Positions 16,328 to 24,961 of a stretch of 64,000 bases of DNA are shown one piece after another. This DNA is from JBBRSD01 sp038245725 (GTDB lineage Bacteria; Actinomycetota; Coriobacteriia; Anaerosomatales; JAAXUF01): positions 372,001-436,000 of the forward strand of contig JBBRSD010000001.1 in assembly GCA_038245725.1 (NCBI GenBank), in the 5' to 3' direction. The position numbers and the translations under genes were made by a program. Under the pieces are notes generated by a model, which worked only from the letters and a program-made list of their open reading frames with translations, ran no database searches and was not told where the DNA came from. Every line of letters begins with the position of its first letter. Position 1 is the stretch's first letter.

Positions 16328-17838
16328 CGGTCACGTTGCGCCCGTTCACTTCGGATGACATCAGAGGCGTGGCCGCGCTCGAGGCCGCGCTGTTCCCCGA
16401 CCCGTGGACGGCCGGCATGTTCGCAGGCGAGCTCGAAGCTACCGGTCGTGTCTGGTTCGTCGCCGAGGACGACGCCGGCGTGCTGATCGGATATGGGGGC
16501 GCGGCGATCCTTGCCGATGGCGACGCGCACATCATGAACATCGCGGTTTCGCCGGCACGGCGCGGCCAAGGGCTTGGCCGCAGGCTGCTCGACGCACTTC
16601 TCGGCAGGTTGCGCGAGCTTGAAGCGCAGCGTGTGACGCTCGAGGTGCGTCCGGACAACGTCGCCGCGGTCCGGCTCTACGAGTCGGCGGGTCTCGAGTC
16701 GGTGGGCGTGCGACCGGGCTACTACGGCCGCGGCCAGGACGCAGCAATCATGTGGGGCGACCTGCAGGAGGCGACCCCACGGCCGCTTGCCGACTCAGCC
16801 GGCGAGCTCATCCTCGCGATCGAGTCCTCGTGCGACGAGACTGCGGCTGCGGTCATGCGCGGCGGCCGCGAGCTGCTCGCCGACGTGGTCGCGAGCCAGA
16901 TCGACTTCCACGCGCGGTTCGGTGGCGTCGTCCCCGAGATCGCGAGCCGCAAGCACACCGAGGCGATCGTCGGCGTGGTCGACGAGGCGATGGAGCGTGC
17001 GGGCGTCGCGCTCGGACTCGACGGAGCGCTGGCCTTTCGCGACCTCGACGCGATCGCGGTCACGCGCGCGCCCGGACTTATCGGCGCGCTGGTGGTTGGC
17101 GTCGCGTACGCCAAGGGCCTCGCGATGGCGATCGGCAAGCCGCTCCTTGGCATGAACCACCTCGAAGGCCACATCTTCGCGAACGTGTTCGCCGACCCGG
17201 AGGTCAAGCCGCCTCTCGTCGCGCTGCTCGTCTCGGGAGGGCACACATCGCTCGTCCACATGCCCGAGTGGGGCGTCTACCACACGCTCGGTGAGACGCT
17301 CGACGATGCGGCTGGGGAGGCGTACGACAAGGTCGCCAAGGTGCTCGGCCTGAGCTACCCCGGCGGCCCGATCATCGCCAAGCTCGCCGAGGAGGGCGAC
17401 CCGGCGGCGATCGATTTCCCGCGCGCGATGATGCGAAGCGGCGACTACGCGTTCTCACTCTCGGGACTCAAGACGGCGGTGATCACCTACATCCGTCACG
17501 AGCGCGAGGCCGGCCGCGAGATCTCGGCGCCCGATCTTGCAGCATCGTTCCAGCAGGCCGTCATCGACGTGCAGGTCGCCAAGGCGGTGCGCGCGGTGGG
17601 TGAGACTGGTGCGGTGTCGTTCTGCCTCGGCGGTGGCGTGGCCGCTAACAGAGCGCTGCGCGAGGCGCTGACCTCGGCGATCGAGCCGCTTGGCGTGCAC
17701 GTAAGCGTGCCGCCGCTTCACCTCTGCACCGACAACGCCGCCATGATCGCCGCCGCCGCTCACTACCGATATCTGCGCGGAGAACACCTTGCGCTCGATG
17801 CCGAACCCAGCGCGAGGGAACCGCTCGATACGCTGTAG
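16324..17838 (+). CDS. tsaD: RimI-TsaD fusion: ribosomal-protein acetyltransferase joined to t6A transferase
   Basis: A 504-residue two-domain protein. Residues 1-147 are a GNAT acetyltransferase of the RimI type, with acetyl-CoA loop RRGQGLG at 79-85 and the DNVAAVRLYESAGL segment. After a short linker, residues 161-504 form TsaD, with SCDETAAAV from 169, the iron-binding NHLEGH histidines at H279 and H283, and a late CLGGGVAANRALRE motif. TsaD transfers the threonylcarbamoyl group to A37 of tRNA. In most bacteria the two are separate adjacent genes (rimI-tsaD). There is no stop or frameshift between the domains. The start overlaps tsaB as ATGA. Confidence 0.95.
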   Translation: MTVTLRPFTSDDIRGVAALEAALFPDPWTAGMFAGELEATGRVWFVAEDDAGVLIGYGGAAILADGDAHIMNIAVSPARRGQGLGRRLLDALLGRLRELEAQRVTLEVRPDNVAAVRLYESAGLESVGVRPGYYGRGQDAAIMWGDLQEATPRPLADSAGELILAIESSCDETAAAVMRGGRELLADVVASQIDFHARFGGVVPEIASRKHTEAIVGVVDEAMERAGVALGLDGALAFRDLDAIAVTRAPGLIGALVVGVAYAKGLAMAIGKPLLGMNHLEGHIFANVFADPEVKPPLVALLVSGGHTSLVHMPEWGVYHTLGETLDDAAGEAYDKVAKVLGLSYPGGPIIAKLAEEGDPAAIDFPRAMMRSGDYAFSLSGLKTAVITYIRHEREAGREISAPDLAASFQQAVIDVQVAKAVRAVGETGAVSFCLGGGVAANRALREALTSAIEPLGVHVSVPPLHLCTDNAAMIAAAAHYRYLRGEHLALDAEPSAREPLDTL

Positions 17839-18065
17839 CGGGCACTGCGCTACGAGTAGGAGTTGCTCGAATCAGTACCCTCCGCCCGTCCAGACTCCTT
17901 GCCGAAGAGACGGGCCTGCCCTCCGACGAACTCGAGCGGATCTCGGGAGTGAGAACCTTGGATATTGAATGGCGCGAAATCCATTGAATCGCTTTGCCAC
18001 GGGGTACGAAGGTTACGTGGTGAGAGTCACGGCAATCTGCCGCGCTCGTCAGGGGGAGAAGCTTC

Positions 18066-19652
18066 ATGACGAAATCGTCGAAGATGCCAGCCGAACAGCT
18101 TCACCCGGCGCTGACCACTCATCAACTCGTCCAGCTCTTAGACGGATCCCCACTGCTGATCTACGTCAAAGACACGGAGCACCGGTTCACCTTTGCGAAC
18201 TCTGCTCTGTGCAACCGTCTCGGGCGCACCCGGAGCGAGGTGCTGGGCAGGACTACCGACGAACTCCTCCCCCCAGTCGCTGCTGATGAACATCGCGCGG
18301 ACGACCTGCGCGTCGTCGCTACCCGAAGGCCGCTTGAGACCGAAGAAGAGATTCCACAATCAGATGGCGTGCACACCTATCTGACGATGAAGTACCCGCT
18401 GGTTGACCGATCGGGTTCGATCGAGGCCGTTGCAGGAGTGTCGACCGACATCACCGAGCGCAAAGAATCGGAGGAGGCGCTTCGCAGGAGTAGCCGTGCG
18501 TTGAGGGCGTTCGGCGGGGTCAACCAAGCCCTGGTCCGGGCGCAAAGTCAGGAAGAGCTTCTCAGCACGGTCTGCCACACCATCGTCGAAGACGCCGGAT
18601 ATGCTTTGGCTTGGGTGGGCTTCATCGAACACGACGAAGCGAAGTCGGTCGTGCCGGTCGAACACTGCGGGAAAGACGAGGGCTATGTGCGCGGTCTACG
18701 CCTCAGTTGGGGTGACGGGCCGGCCGGAAGCGGACCCTTCGGTCGCTCGATTCGCGAGCTCTCGCCGATTGTGGTGCGTGACGTGGATACCGAGGTCGAT
18801 TTCATCTGGAGAGATGAGGCACTGGCCAGGGGATTTCGCTCAATGATGTGCCTTCCGCTCACCGGCCCGGGCGAGAAGGCCTTGGGCGCGCTGTGCATCT
18901 ACTCGCTCGACGGAGAGGCATTCGACGCGGAAGAAGTCGCACTACTGACGGAGTTGGCGGAGGACCTCTCCTACGGCTTGGAGACGCTTAAGGCGAGAGG
19001 ACGACGCGCGGACGTAGAGGACAGACTTCTGCGCACCAACGAACGCCTTGAGGGTATGCTCAAGGACATCGTTGCGACGATGGGCAAGGTTGTCGAGGCC
19101 CGCGACCCGTATACGCAAGGTCACGAAACGGCCGTCGCAAGGCTCTCGAGATTGCTGGCCGCCGAGATGGGGCTGCCCGACACGGAGATCGATGGTATTG
19201 AGATCGCCGCTCTCGTTCACGACATCGGCAAGCTGGCGGTGCCGGCTGAGATTCTGACAAAGCCGGGAAGGCTTACCGACACAGAATTCTCCCTCATCAT
19301 GGAACATCCGCGTCAGGGCTACGAGATCCTCAAGAATATCGACTTCGGCTGGCCCGTCGCAGATATCGCTTTGCAGCATCACGAGCGCATGGACGGATCT
19401 GGCTATCCAAATCATCTGTCAGGCACCGATATTCTCCTGGCAGCACGCATCGTGGCCGTGGCCGACGTCGTTGAGGCCATGGCGGCGCATCGGCCGTATC
19501 GCGCGGCGCTCGGACTTGACGTCGCCGTGGCGGAAATCGCCGACAACCCTGAAAAGTACGACTCTCGGGTCGTGGCGGCGTGCGTGCGCCTCTACAGGGA
19601 GGGAAGGATTGATTTTGCGGCCGGGGGGAGCGACGAGCTCAACGGCGGTTAG
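18066..19652 (+). CDS. PAS-GAF-HD-GYP signalling protein, probable cyclic-di-GMP phosphodiesterase
   Basis: A 528-residue soluble protein with no membrane segment. Order: PAS (about 22-130), GAF (about 150-310), short coiled linker, HD-GYP (about 335-515). The HD pair is at H385-D386 (HDIGK) and the HHERMDGSGYP block starts at H438, so metal ligands and the GYP triad are intact. HD-GYP enzymes hydrolyse cyclic-di-GMP or related dinucleotides; PAS and GAF sense ligands. It is flanked by tsaD and groES, where it interrupts a housekeeping stretch. The 227 nt before it hold no clear promoter. Confidence 0.9.
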   Translation: MTKSSKMPAEQLHPALTTHQLVQLLDGSPLLIYVKDTEHRFTFANSALCNRLGRTRSEVLGRTTDELLPPVAADEHRADDLRVVATRRPLETEEEIPQSDGVHTYLTMKYPLVDRSGSIEAVAGVSTDITERKESEEALRRSSRALRAFGGVNQALVRAQSQEELLSTVCHTIVEDAGYALAWVGFIEHDEAKSVVPVEHCGKDEGYVRGLRLSWGDGPAGSGPFGRSIRELSPIVVRDVDTEVDFIWRDEALARGFRSMMCLPLTGPGEKALGALCIYSLDGEAFDAEEVALLTELAEDLSYGLETLKARGRRADVEDRLLRTNERLEGMLKDIVATMGKVVEARDPYTQGHETAVARLSRLLAAEMGLPDTEIDGIEIAALVHDIGKLAVPAEILTKPGRLTDTEFSLIMEHPRQGYEILKNIDFGWPVADIALQHHERMDGSGYPNHLSGTDILLAARIVAVADVVEAMAAHRPYRAALGLDVAVAEIADNPEKYDSRVVAACVRLYREGRIDFAAGGSDELNGG

Positions 19653-19789
19653 GCGCAGGCATTGAAGGGCGCGTTCGGATCGACCCGGTAGCATTGTGGC
19701 CCGCACACCGCGGTCGTTCTCGGCTTCATCCGTCATGTGTGGTTGCCGAGGATATGAGCGCCCCACACTTAGATTTCGTCATGATCACC

Positions 19790-19818
19790 TTGCGCGCTCC
19801 ACGCCGTGCCGCTAGAAT
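19790..19818 (+). promoter_or_regulatory. Promoter of groES-groEL
   Basis: TTGCGC at 19790-19795, 17-nt spacer and TAGAAT at 19813-19818. The expected transcription start (about 19825) lies at the left edge of the CIRCE element, the classical arrangement for HrcA repression. Confidence 0.75.
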
Positions 19819-19826
19819 CCGACTTC

Positions 19827-19855
19827 GCTGGCACTCGCGCCATGGGAGTGCCAGC
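19827..19855 (+). promoter_or_regulatory. CIRCE operator (HrcA binding site)
   Basis: Perfect 10-bp inverted repeat GCTGGCACTC / GAGTGCCAGC with a 9-nt spacer (19837-19845). This matches the CIRCE consensus (TTAGCACTC-N9-GAGTGCTAA) in its core GCACTC-N9-GAGTGC. It overlaps the predicted start of transcription, so HrcA probably represses groES-groEL in the absence of heat stress. hrcA is not in this window. Confidence 0.93.
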
Positions 19856-19982
19856 AATCGCGAGAGACGCGCGCGCGAAGGGGTAGATACTCCCCTGCGC
19901 GCCGCGCGATCGAGGTGGTACCTGCACGGGCCTTCCGTCCGCGCAGTGAACGTGTCCGTACTGAGAAGCAGGAGGGAAGTCG

Positions 19983-20273
19983 ATGAATCTAAAGCCCCTG
20001 GGCGATCGCATCATCGTCAAGGCCGCAGAGGCCGAGACCCAGACCGCTAGCGGTCTGATCCTTGCCGACACCGCGAAGGAGAAGCCGCAGCGCGGCACCA
20101 TCATCGCGGTGGGCGAGGGCAAGCTGTCCGACAAAGGCGAGCGCATCCCCGTCGACGTGAAGGTCGGCGATACCGTCATCTACAGCAAGTACGGCGGCAC
20201 CGAGGTCAAGCTTGAGGGCGAGGAGTACCTCATCCTGCGCGCCGACGACATCTACGCCGTCGTCGCCGACTAA
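19983..20273 (+). CDS. groES: Co-chaperonin GroES
   Basis: Heptameric lid of the GroEL folding chamber. The 96-residue product begins MNLKPLGDRIIVK and has the mobile-loop region around ETQTASGLIL. AGGAGGG precedes the ATG. The leader between the CIRCE element and the start is about 128 nt. It is 51 nt from groEL and shares its promoter. Confidence 0.98.
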   Translation: MNLKPLGDRIIVKAAEAETQTASGLILADTAKEKPQRGTIIAVGEGKLSDKGERIPVDVKVGDTVIYSKYGGTEVKLEGEEYLILRADDIYAVVAD

Positions 20274-20324
20274 GGACCGAAACGAACGTACCCGATTCCG
20301 TCTCAATGAAAGGGGATTTCTGGC

Positions 20325-21953
20325 ATGGCTAAAGAAATCCGTTTTGACGAAGAGGCTCGGCACGGCTTGGCGGCCGGCGTTAACAAGCTCGCCGACGCCG
20401 TCAAAGTCACGCTTGGCCCGAAGGGCCGCTACGTCGTGCTCGAGAAGAAGTACGGCGCGCCGACCATCACCAACGACGGCGTGACCATCGCCAAGGAGAT
20501 CGAGCTCGACGATCCGCTCGAGAACATGGGCGCCCAGCTCGTCAAGGAAGTCGCCGTCAAGACCAACGACGTCGCCGGTGACGGCACCACCACCGCCACG
20601 CTGCTCGCCCAGGTCATCGTGACCGAGGGCCTGCGCAACGTGAGCGCCGGCGCCAACCCGCTTGCCATCCGTCGCGGCATCGAGCACGCGGTCGAGGCCA
20701 TCGTCGCCGAGATCAAGAAGAACGCCAAGGATATCGGCGGCAAGGACGAGATCGCGCACGTTGGCGCCATCTCGGCTGCTGACGACGAGATCGGCGCCAA
20801 GATCGCTGACGCCATGGACGTCGTGGGCAAAGACGGCGTCATCACCGTCGAGGAGAGCCAGACGTTCGGCATCGACATCGACACCGTCGAGGGCATGCAG
20901 TTCGACAAGGGCTACGTCTCGATGTACATGGTCACGGACCCCGATCGCATGGAAACCGTGCTCAACGAGCCGCTGATCCTGATCGCCAACCAAAAGATCG
21001 GCAACATCCAGGACCTGCTGCCCGTGCTCGAGAAGGTCATGCAGGCCGGCAAGCAGCTTCTCATCATCGCCGAGGACGTCGAGGGCGAGGCGCTCGCCAC
21101 CCTCATCGTAAACAAGCTTCGCGGCACGTTCACCGCTGTCGCCGTCAAGGCACCGGGCTTCGGCGACCGCCGCAAGCGCATGCTGGAAGACATCGCCGTC
21201 GTCACCGGCGGCCAGGCGATCATGGAAGAGCTGGGCCTGAAGCTCGAGAACGTCACGCTCGACATGCTCGGCCGCGCCAAGACCGTCAAGATCACAAAGG
21301 ACAACACGACGATCATCGACGGTGCCGGCAAGGAAGCGGACATCAAGGCCCGCATCAACCAGATCAAGGCCGAGATCGAGAACTCCGACTCCGACTTCGA
21401 CAAAGAGAAGCTCCAGGAGCGTCTCGCGAAGCTCTCCGGTGGCGTCGCTGTCATCAAGGTCGGTGCGGCTACCGAGACCGAGCTCAAGGAGAAGAAGCAC
21501 CGCATCGAGGACGCCTTGCAGGCGACCCGTGCGGCTGTCGAAGAGGGCATCGTCGCAGGCGGTGGCGTGGCTCTGGTCGACGCGCTTCCCGCGCTCGACA
21601 AGCTCAAGACGAAGGATGCCGACGAGCTCATCGGTGTGAACATCATTCGCAAGGCGCTCGTCGCCCCGATGAAGTGCATCGCTGACAACGCCGGCTTCGA
21701 AGGCTCCGTCGTGATCGAGAAGGTCAAGACGCTGCCCGTGGGCGAGGGTCTGAACGCTGCCAACGGCGAGTATGGCGACATGCTCAAGATGGGCGTCATC
21801 GATCCGGTCAAGGTCACGCGTTTCGCGTTGCAGAACGCCGCGTCGATCGCTGCGCTCATCCTCATCACCGAGGCTGCGGTCACGGAGACCCCGAGCAAGG
21901 ACGACGCCGCTGCGGCCATGGGCGGCATGGGCGGCATGGGCGGGATGATGTAA
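20325..21953 (+). CDS. groEL: Chaperonin GroEL
   Basis: ATP-driven folding chamber. The 542-residue product starts MAKEIRFDEEAR, contains the ATP-site GDGTTTATLL and ends in the flexible GGMGGMGGMM tail typical of housekeeping GroEL. AAAGGGGA lies before the ATG. A strong terminator follows at 21991. Confidence 0.99.
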   Translation: MAKEIRFDEEARHGLAAGVNKLADAVKVTLGPKGRYVVLEKKYGAPTITNDGVTIAKEIELDDPLENMGAQLVKEVAVKTNDVAGDGTTTATLLAQVIVTEGLRNVSAGANPLAIRRGIEHAVEAIVAEIKKNAKDIGGKDEIAHVGAISAADDEIGAKIADAMDVVGKDGVITVEESQTFGIDIDTVEGMQFDKGYVSMYMVTDPDRMETVLNEPLILIANQKIGNIQDLLPVLEKVMQAGKQLLIIAEDVEGEALATLIVNKLRGTFTAVAVKAPGFGDRRKRMLEDIAVVTGGQAIMEELGLKLENVTLDMLGRAKTVKITKDNTTIIDGAGKEADIKARINQIKAEIENSDSDFDKEKLQERLAKLSGGVAVIKVGAATETELKEKKHRIEDALQATRAAVEEGIVAGGGVALVDALPALDKLKTKDADELIGVNIIRKALVAPMKCIADNAGFEGSVVIEKVKTLPVGEGLNAANGEYGDMLKMGVIDPVKVTRFALQNAASIAALILITEAAVTETPSKDDAAAAMGGMGGMGGMM

Positions 21954-21990
21954 GGAGCGCGTCTGCGGATCAACGCGACGCTCGAATCAA

Positions 21991-22023
21991 GAAGGGCTCC
22001 GGCATCGCTGCCGGGGCCCTTTC
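21991..22023 (+). terminator. Rho-independent terminator after groEL
   Basis: A 13-14 bp stem with TCGC loop (5' arm 21991-22004, 3' arm 22009-22022) whose 3' arm runs into TTT, then CTGGTT. One internal T-G pair. It lies 37 nt after the groEL stop. Confidence 0.85.
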
Positions 22024-22161
22024 TGGTTGCCAGGGTGTCGTGTCCGAGGTTCCCGGATGATGACCGTGGACCGAAGGGGTGACCAGTGTTCTCAGCTTGC
22101 AGGCAGAGGCGTACCATCGCCATAGCAAGTTGGCCTCGAAGCGACCTTTGGAGTGGGCTGT

Positions 22162-22557
22162 GTGAAGAACGCGTACTGCGGCGAATGTGCGACGCGAGTG
22201 ATGCTCGCCGAGAATGGCGAGTGCGAGAACGGCCATCCACGCAGCGCGCTTCGGGACGTGCAGGATGGGCCCATCGCCTCTGTCACCCAGCCAAGAGTGC
22301 GCGTCGCCGCTGGTCTGCCGGTGGAAGGTGGGCCCAACCTGAAGGCCTCCGAGGAAACCGCCGCGAAGCTCATGGGCAGGCTCATCATCATCGTTCCGCT
22401 GGCCATCGTTATCGCATTCGCGCTTTGGAGCAGCTATGCGATTTCACTGCAATTCGGGATGTCTAAGACATCGGCGTGGCTGTCATCCGTGGGCGATCTG
22501 CTGCTCGTAGGGCTCGGCGTCTGGTTCGCGGTATGGAACCGTCGCCGCAAGATGTAG
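22162..22557 (+). CDS. Zinc-ribbon-like two-helix membrane protein, function unknown
   Basis: A 131-residue protein with an N-terminal Cys-x2-Cys (YCGEC), then a Cys-x3-His (CENGH) about 16 residues later, resembling a small zinc ribbon. Two hydrophobic helices follow (about 74-95 and 105-125), then a basic RRRK end. GTG 22162 is preferred because TTGGAG ends 8 nt before it; an in-frame GTG at 22153 would add three residues. Not assigned to a known family. The cytoplasmic ribbon plus membrane anchor layout is inferred. Confidence 0.7.
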   Translation: MKNAYCGECATRVMLAENGECENGHPRSALRDVQDGPIASVTQPRVRVAAGLPVEGGPNLKASEETAAKLMGRLIIIVPLAIVIAFALWSSYAISLQFGMSKTSAWLSSVGDLLLVGLGVWFAVWNRRRKM

Positions 22558-22578
22558 CCAGCGGTCACCGGAGCCGGC

Positions 22579-23727
22579 TCAGGCCCGTCGCGCGGAGAGG
22601 AGTGCGTCGTAGGCCGCCAGCAACACGTCGGCGGTTCGGTCGAGCGAGTAGCTCGCCGAGGCAGCGCGCGCTCCCGCCGCGAGACGCGTGCGCAGTTCGT
22701 CGTCGCACGCGAGCCGCGTGATGCGCTCGGAAAGCGCTCCGCGCGTGGGCGCCGCGGCGAGCAGTCCGCTCTCGCCGTCGACGACGGTGTCGGCGATGCC
22801 GGGTGAGCTCACGGCAACGACAGCGAGCCCGGCAGCCATCGCCTCGAGCACGACGAGCGGATGCACCTCAGTCGTCGATCCCGTCACGAACACGTCGGCA
22901 GCCGCCTCGTAGTCCGGCATGCGTTCGTAGGGCACCATCCCGGTGAAACGTGCGCGCCCCGCCAAACCGGCGCGGTCGATGGTGTCGCACGCCTCCGCTC
23001 GCGACGGTCCGTCGCCCACGACGAGCAGCCGGGCGCGCGGCGAGTCAGCGGCGGCCGCAGCAAACTCCTCGGCGAGCCATGGGGTCGACTTTTCGGGACC
23101 GAGGCGCCCGGCGTAGCAGAAGACGACGTCGTCGGGCGCGAAGCCGAGTGCGGCGCGGGTCACTGGGGCAGCCGGGTTCGCGAAGGCGCTCGTGTCGACG
23201 CCGTTGGGGATGACAGTGGCGCCGCCGAAGTCCGCGAACTTGCGCAGCCAATCCGCGATCGAGGCAGCAGGCGCGACGACGAGGTCGCAACGTCGCACAA
23301 AGCTGCCGAGGCTCGCCCTGAGGTAGGCATAGCGCGCGGCGCGCGGAACGAACGCAGCATACTCGTCGGAGTACAGGTCGTAGCGAGTGTGGTTGGTGAA
23401 GGCGAGTGGGATTCCGCAGTGTTTTGCGATGGGCGCGGCCATGCGCCCGCTCTGGAACGGGTGATGCACGTGGATGATGTCGAGTGTCTCGGCGAGTTCG
23501 CGGGCTTCGCGGGAGAGCGCGAGCGCGATACGCCAGCCGGTCTCGCCCCAAGGAAGCCCCGGGGAGCGAATCACGTTGGGCTCGGCGTCGGCGTAGTCGA
23601 GGTCGCCGAAGGTGAACACAAAGACCTCGTGTCCGAGGTCTTCGAAGCGGCGTTTGTACAGACGAATATGGTTCGTCACGCCGCTGACGTGCGGCAAGTA
23701 CATGTCCGCGAAGAACCCGATGCGCAT
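22579..23727 (-). CDS. GT4-family glycosyltransferase
   Basis: A 382-residue GT-B glycosyltransferase. The N-terminal acceptor domain begins MRIGFFADMYLPHVSGV and has HVHHPFQSG. The C-terminal half has AGRLGPEKST and the nucleotide-sugar motif EVHPLVVLEAMAAGL with the two spaced glutamates. Similar enzymes glucosylate diacylglycerol or phosphatidyl-myo-inositol, but the acceptor here is unknown. The minus-strand ATG at 23727 follows GAGGAC; the frame is open much further upstream but that part is compositionally poor. Divergent from ychF. Confidence 0.9.
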   Translation of the reverse strand: MRIGFFADMYLPHVSGVTNHIRLYKRRFEDLGHEVFVFTFGDLDYADAEPNVIRSPGLPWGETGWRIALALSREARELAETLDIIHVHHPFQSGRMAAPIAKHCGIPLAFTNHTRYDLYSDEYAAFVPRAARYAYLRASLGSFVRRCDLVVAPAASIADWLRKFADFGGATVIPNGVDTSAFANPAAPVTRAALGFAPDDVVFCYAGRLGPEKSTPWLAEEFAAAAADSPRARLLVVGDGPSRAEACDTIDRAGLAGRARFTGMVPYERMPDYEAAADVFVTGSTTEVHPLVVLEAMAAGLAVVAVSSPGIADTVVDGESGLLAAAPTRGALSERITRLACDDELRTRLAAGARAASASYSLDRTADVLLAAYDALLSARRA

Positions 23728-23809
23728 AGACGTCCTCGTGACGAAGTGAGCGTGGGCGTGCCGCAGCCGGTTAAGCCGCTCGCGAAGCGGTCGGCTCGAA
23801 CCTGCTGAC

Positions 23810-23835
23810 GGCAAGGCGGCTTCGCCCGCCTTGCC
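23810..23835. repeat. Perfect inverted repeat between divergent genes
   Basis: GGCAAGGCGG and CCGCCTTGCC, 10-bp arms with a 6-nt CTTCGC loop, midway between the glycosyltransferase and ychF starts. It abuts a TAGAAT -10-like box at 23837. There is no T-run on either side, so an operator or a leader hairpin is more likely than a terminator. Confidence 0.5.
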
Positions 23836-23896
23836 GTAGAATACACGCTCGCGACCGTGAGCTGATGGGGCTCGCCATCTTAAAGGAGTTCGACTC

Positions 23897-24961
23897 GTGG
23901 CACTTTCTCTCGGAATCGTCGGCCTGCCCAACGTTGGCAAGTCCACGCTGTTCACCGCGCTCACCCGCAAAGCCGCCGACGCGGCCAACTATCCGTTCGC
24001 GACGATCGAGCCCAACGTGGGCCTCGTCGCGGTGCCCGACGAGCGTCTCGAGGCGCTTGCTGCGATCGTCAATCCGGGGCGCATCATGCCCGCAGTCGTC
24101 GAGTTCGTCGATATCGCCGGGCTCGTGAAGGGTGCGAGCGAAGGCGAGGGTCTCGGCAACCAGTTCCTCGCAAACATCCGCGAGACCGACGCGATCTGCG
24201 AGGTCGTGCGGTACTTCTCGGACCCGAACGTCATCCACGTCGAGGGGCGCGTGAACCCGGAAAGCGACGTCGAGACGATCCGGACCGAGCTCATCCTCGC
24301 CGACCTCGGCACGCTTGAGCGCGCGATGCCGCGCCTCGAGAAGGACGCGAAGAAGGACAAGTCTGGCGAGGCGAAGATCGCCGTGCTCAATCGGCTGCAG
24401 GCATGGATGGACGAGGGTCACCGAGCGCGCAAGATGGAGATGACCGACGAGGAGCGCGGGCTCGTCTACGACCTGCACCTGCTCACGATGAAGCCGATGC
24501 TCTACGTCGCCAACGTCGACGAGTCACAAGTCGCCGAGACGTATCCGCCCATCGACGGCGTGACGCCAATCCCCATCTGCGCCAAGGTCGAGGCCGACCT
24601 CGCCGAGCTCGAGCCCCATGAGGCTGCCGAGTACCTCGCCGACCTTGGCCTCGCCGAGCCGGGGCTCAACGCGCTGATCCGCGAGGCTTACCGGCTCCTC
24701 GGGCTACAAAGCTACTTCACTGCAGGCGACATGGAGGTCCGCGCATGGACGGTGCCGATCGGCGCGAAGGCTCCGCAGGCCGCCGGAGTCATCCACACGG
24801 ACTTCGAGCGCGGCTTCATCAAGGCTGAGATCATCAGTCTTGACGAGTATGTGGCGCTCGGCGGCGAGAAGGGCGCGAAAGAGGCGGGCAAGATGCGTCT
24901 CGAAGGCAAGGAGTACGTCATGGCCGACGGCGACGTGGTCCACTTCAAGTTCAACGTTTGA
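23897..24961 (+). CDS. ychF: Redox/stress-linked ATPase YchF (Obg-like)
   Basis: Universally conserved Obg-family P-loop protein that binds ATP and associates with ribosomes. The 354-residue product has G1 GLPNVGKST at 9-17, the DIAGLVKGAS switch, and an altered G4 motif NVDE in place of NKxD, which explains the ATP preference of this family. A C-terminal TGS domain ends in DGDVVHFKFNV. GTG 23897 follows AAAGGAG. Its 3' end overlaps the convergent amidase gene by 11 nt. Confidence 0.97.
   Translation: MALSLGIVGLPNVGKSTLFTALTRKAADAANYPFATIEPNVGLVAVPDERLEALAAIVNPGRIMPAVVEFVDIAGLVKGASEGEGLGNQFLANIRETDAICEVVRYFSDPNVIHVEGRVNPESDVETIRTELILADLGTLERAMPRLEKDAKKDKSGEAKIAVLNRLQAWMDEGHRARKMEMTDEERGLVYDLHLLTMKPMLYVANVDESQVAETYPPIDGVTPIPICAKVEADLAELEPHEAAEYLADLGLAEPGLNALIREAYRLLGLQSYFTAGDMEVRAWTVPIGAKAPQAAGVIHTDFERGFIKAEIISLDEYVALGGEKGAKEAGKMRLEGKEYVMADGDVVHFKFNV

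Noticed and set aside
17860..17985. Short open stretch (about 38 codons, LRPSRLLAEETGLPSDELERI) after tsaD
   Set aside because: It looks a little like a helix-turn-helix fragment and follows TAGGAG, but the only codon at the right distance is ATC and no ATG, GTG or TTG start is in frame. Kept out as a possible remnant.
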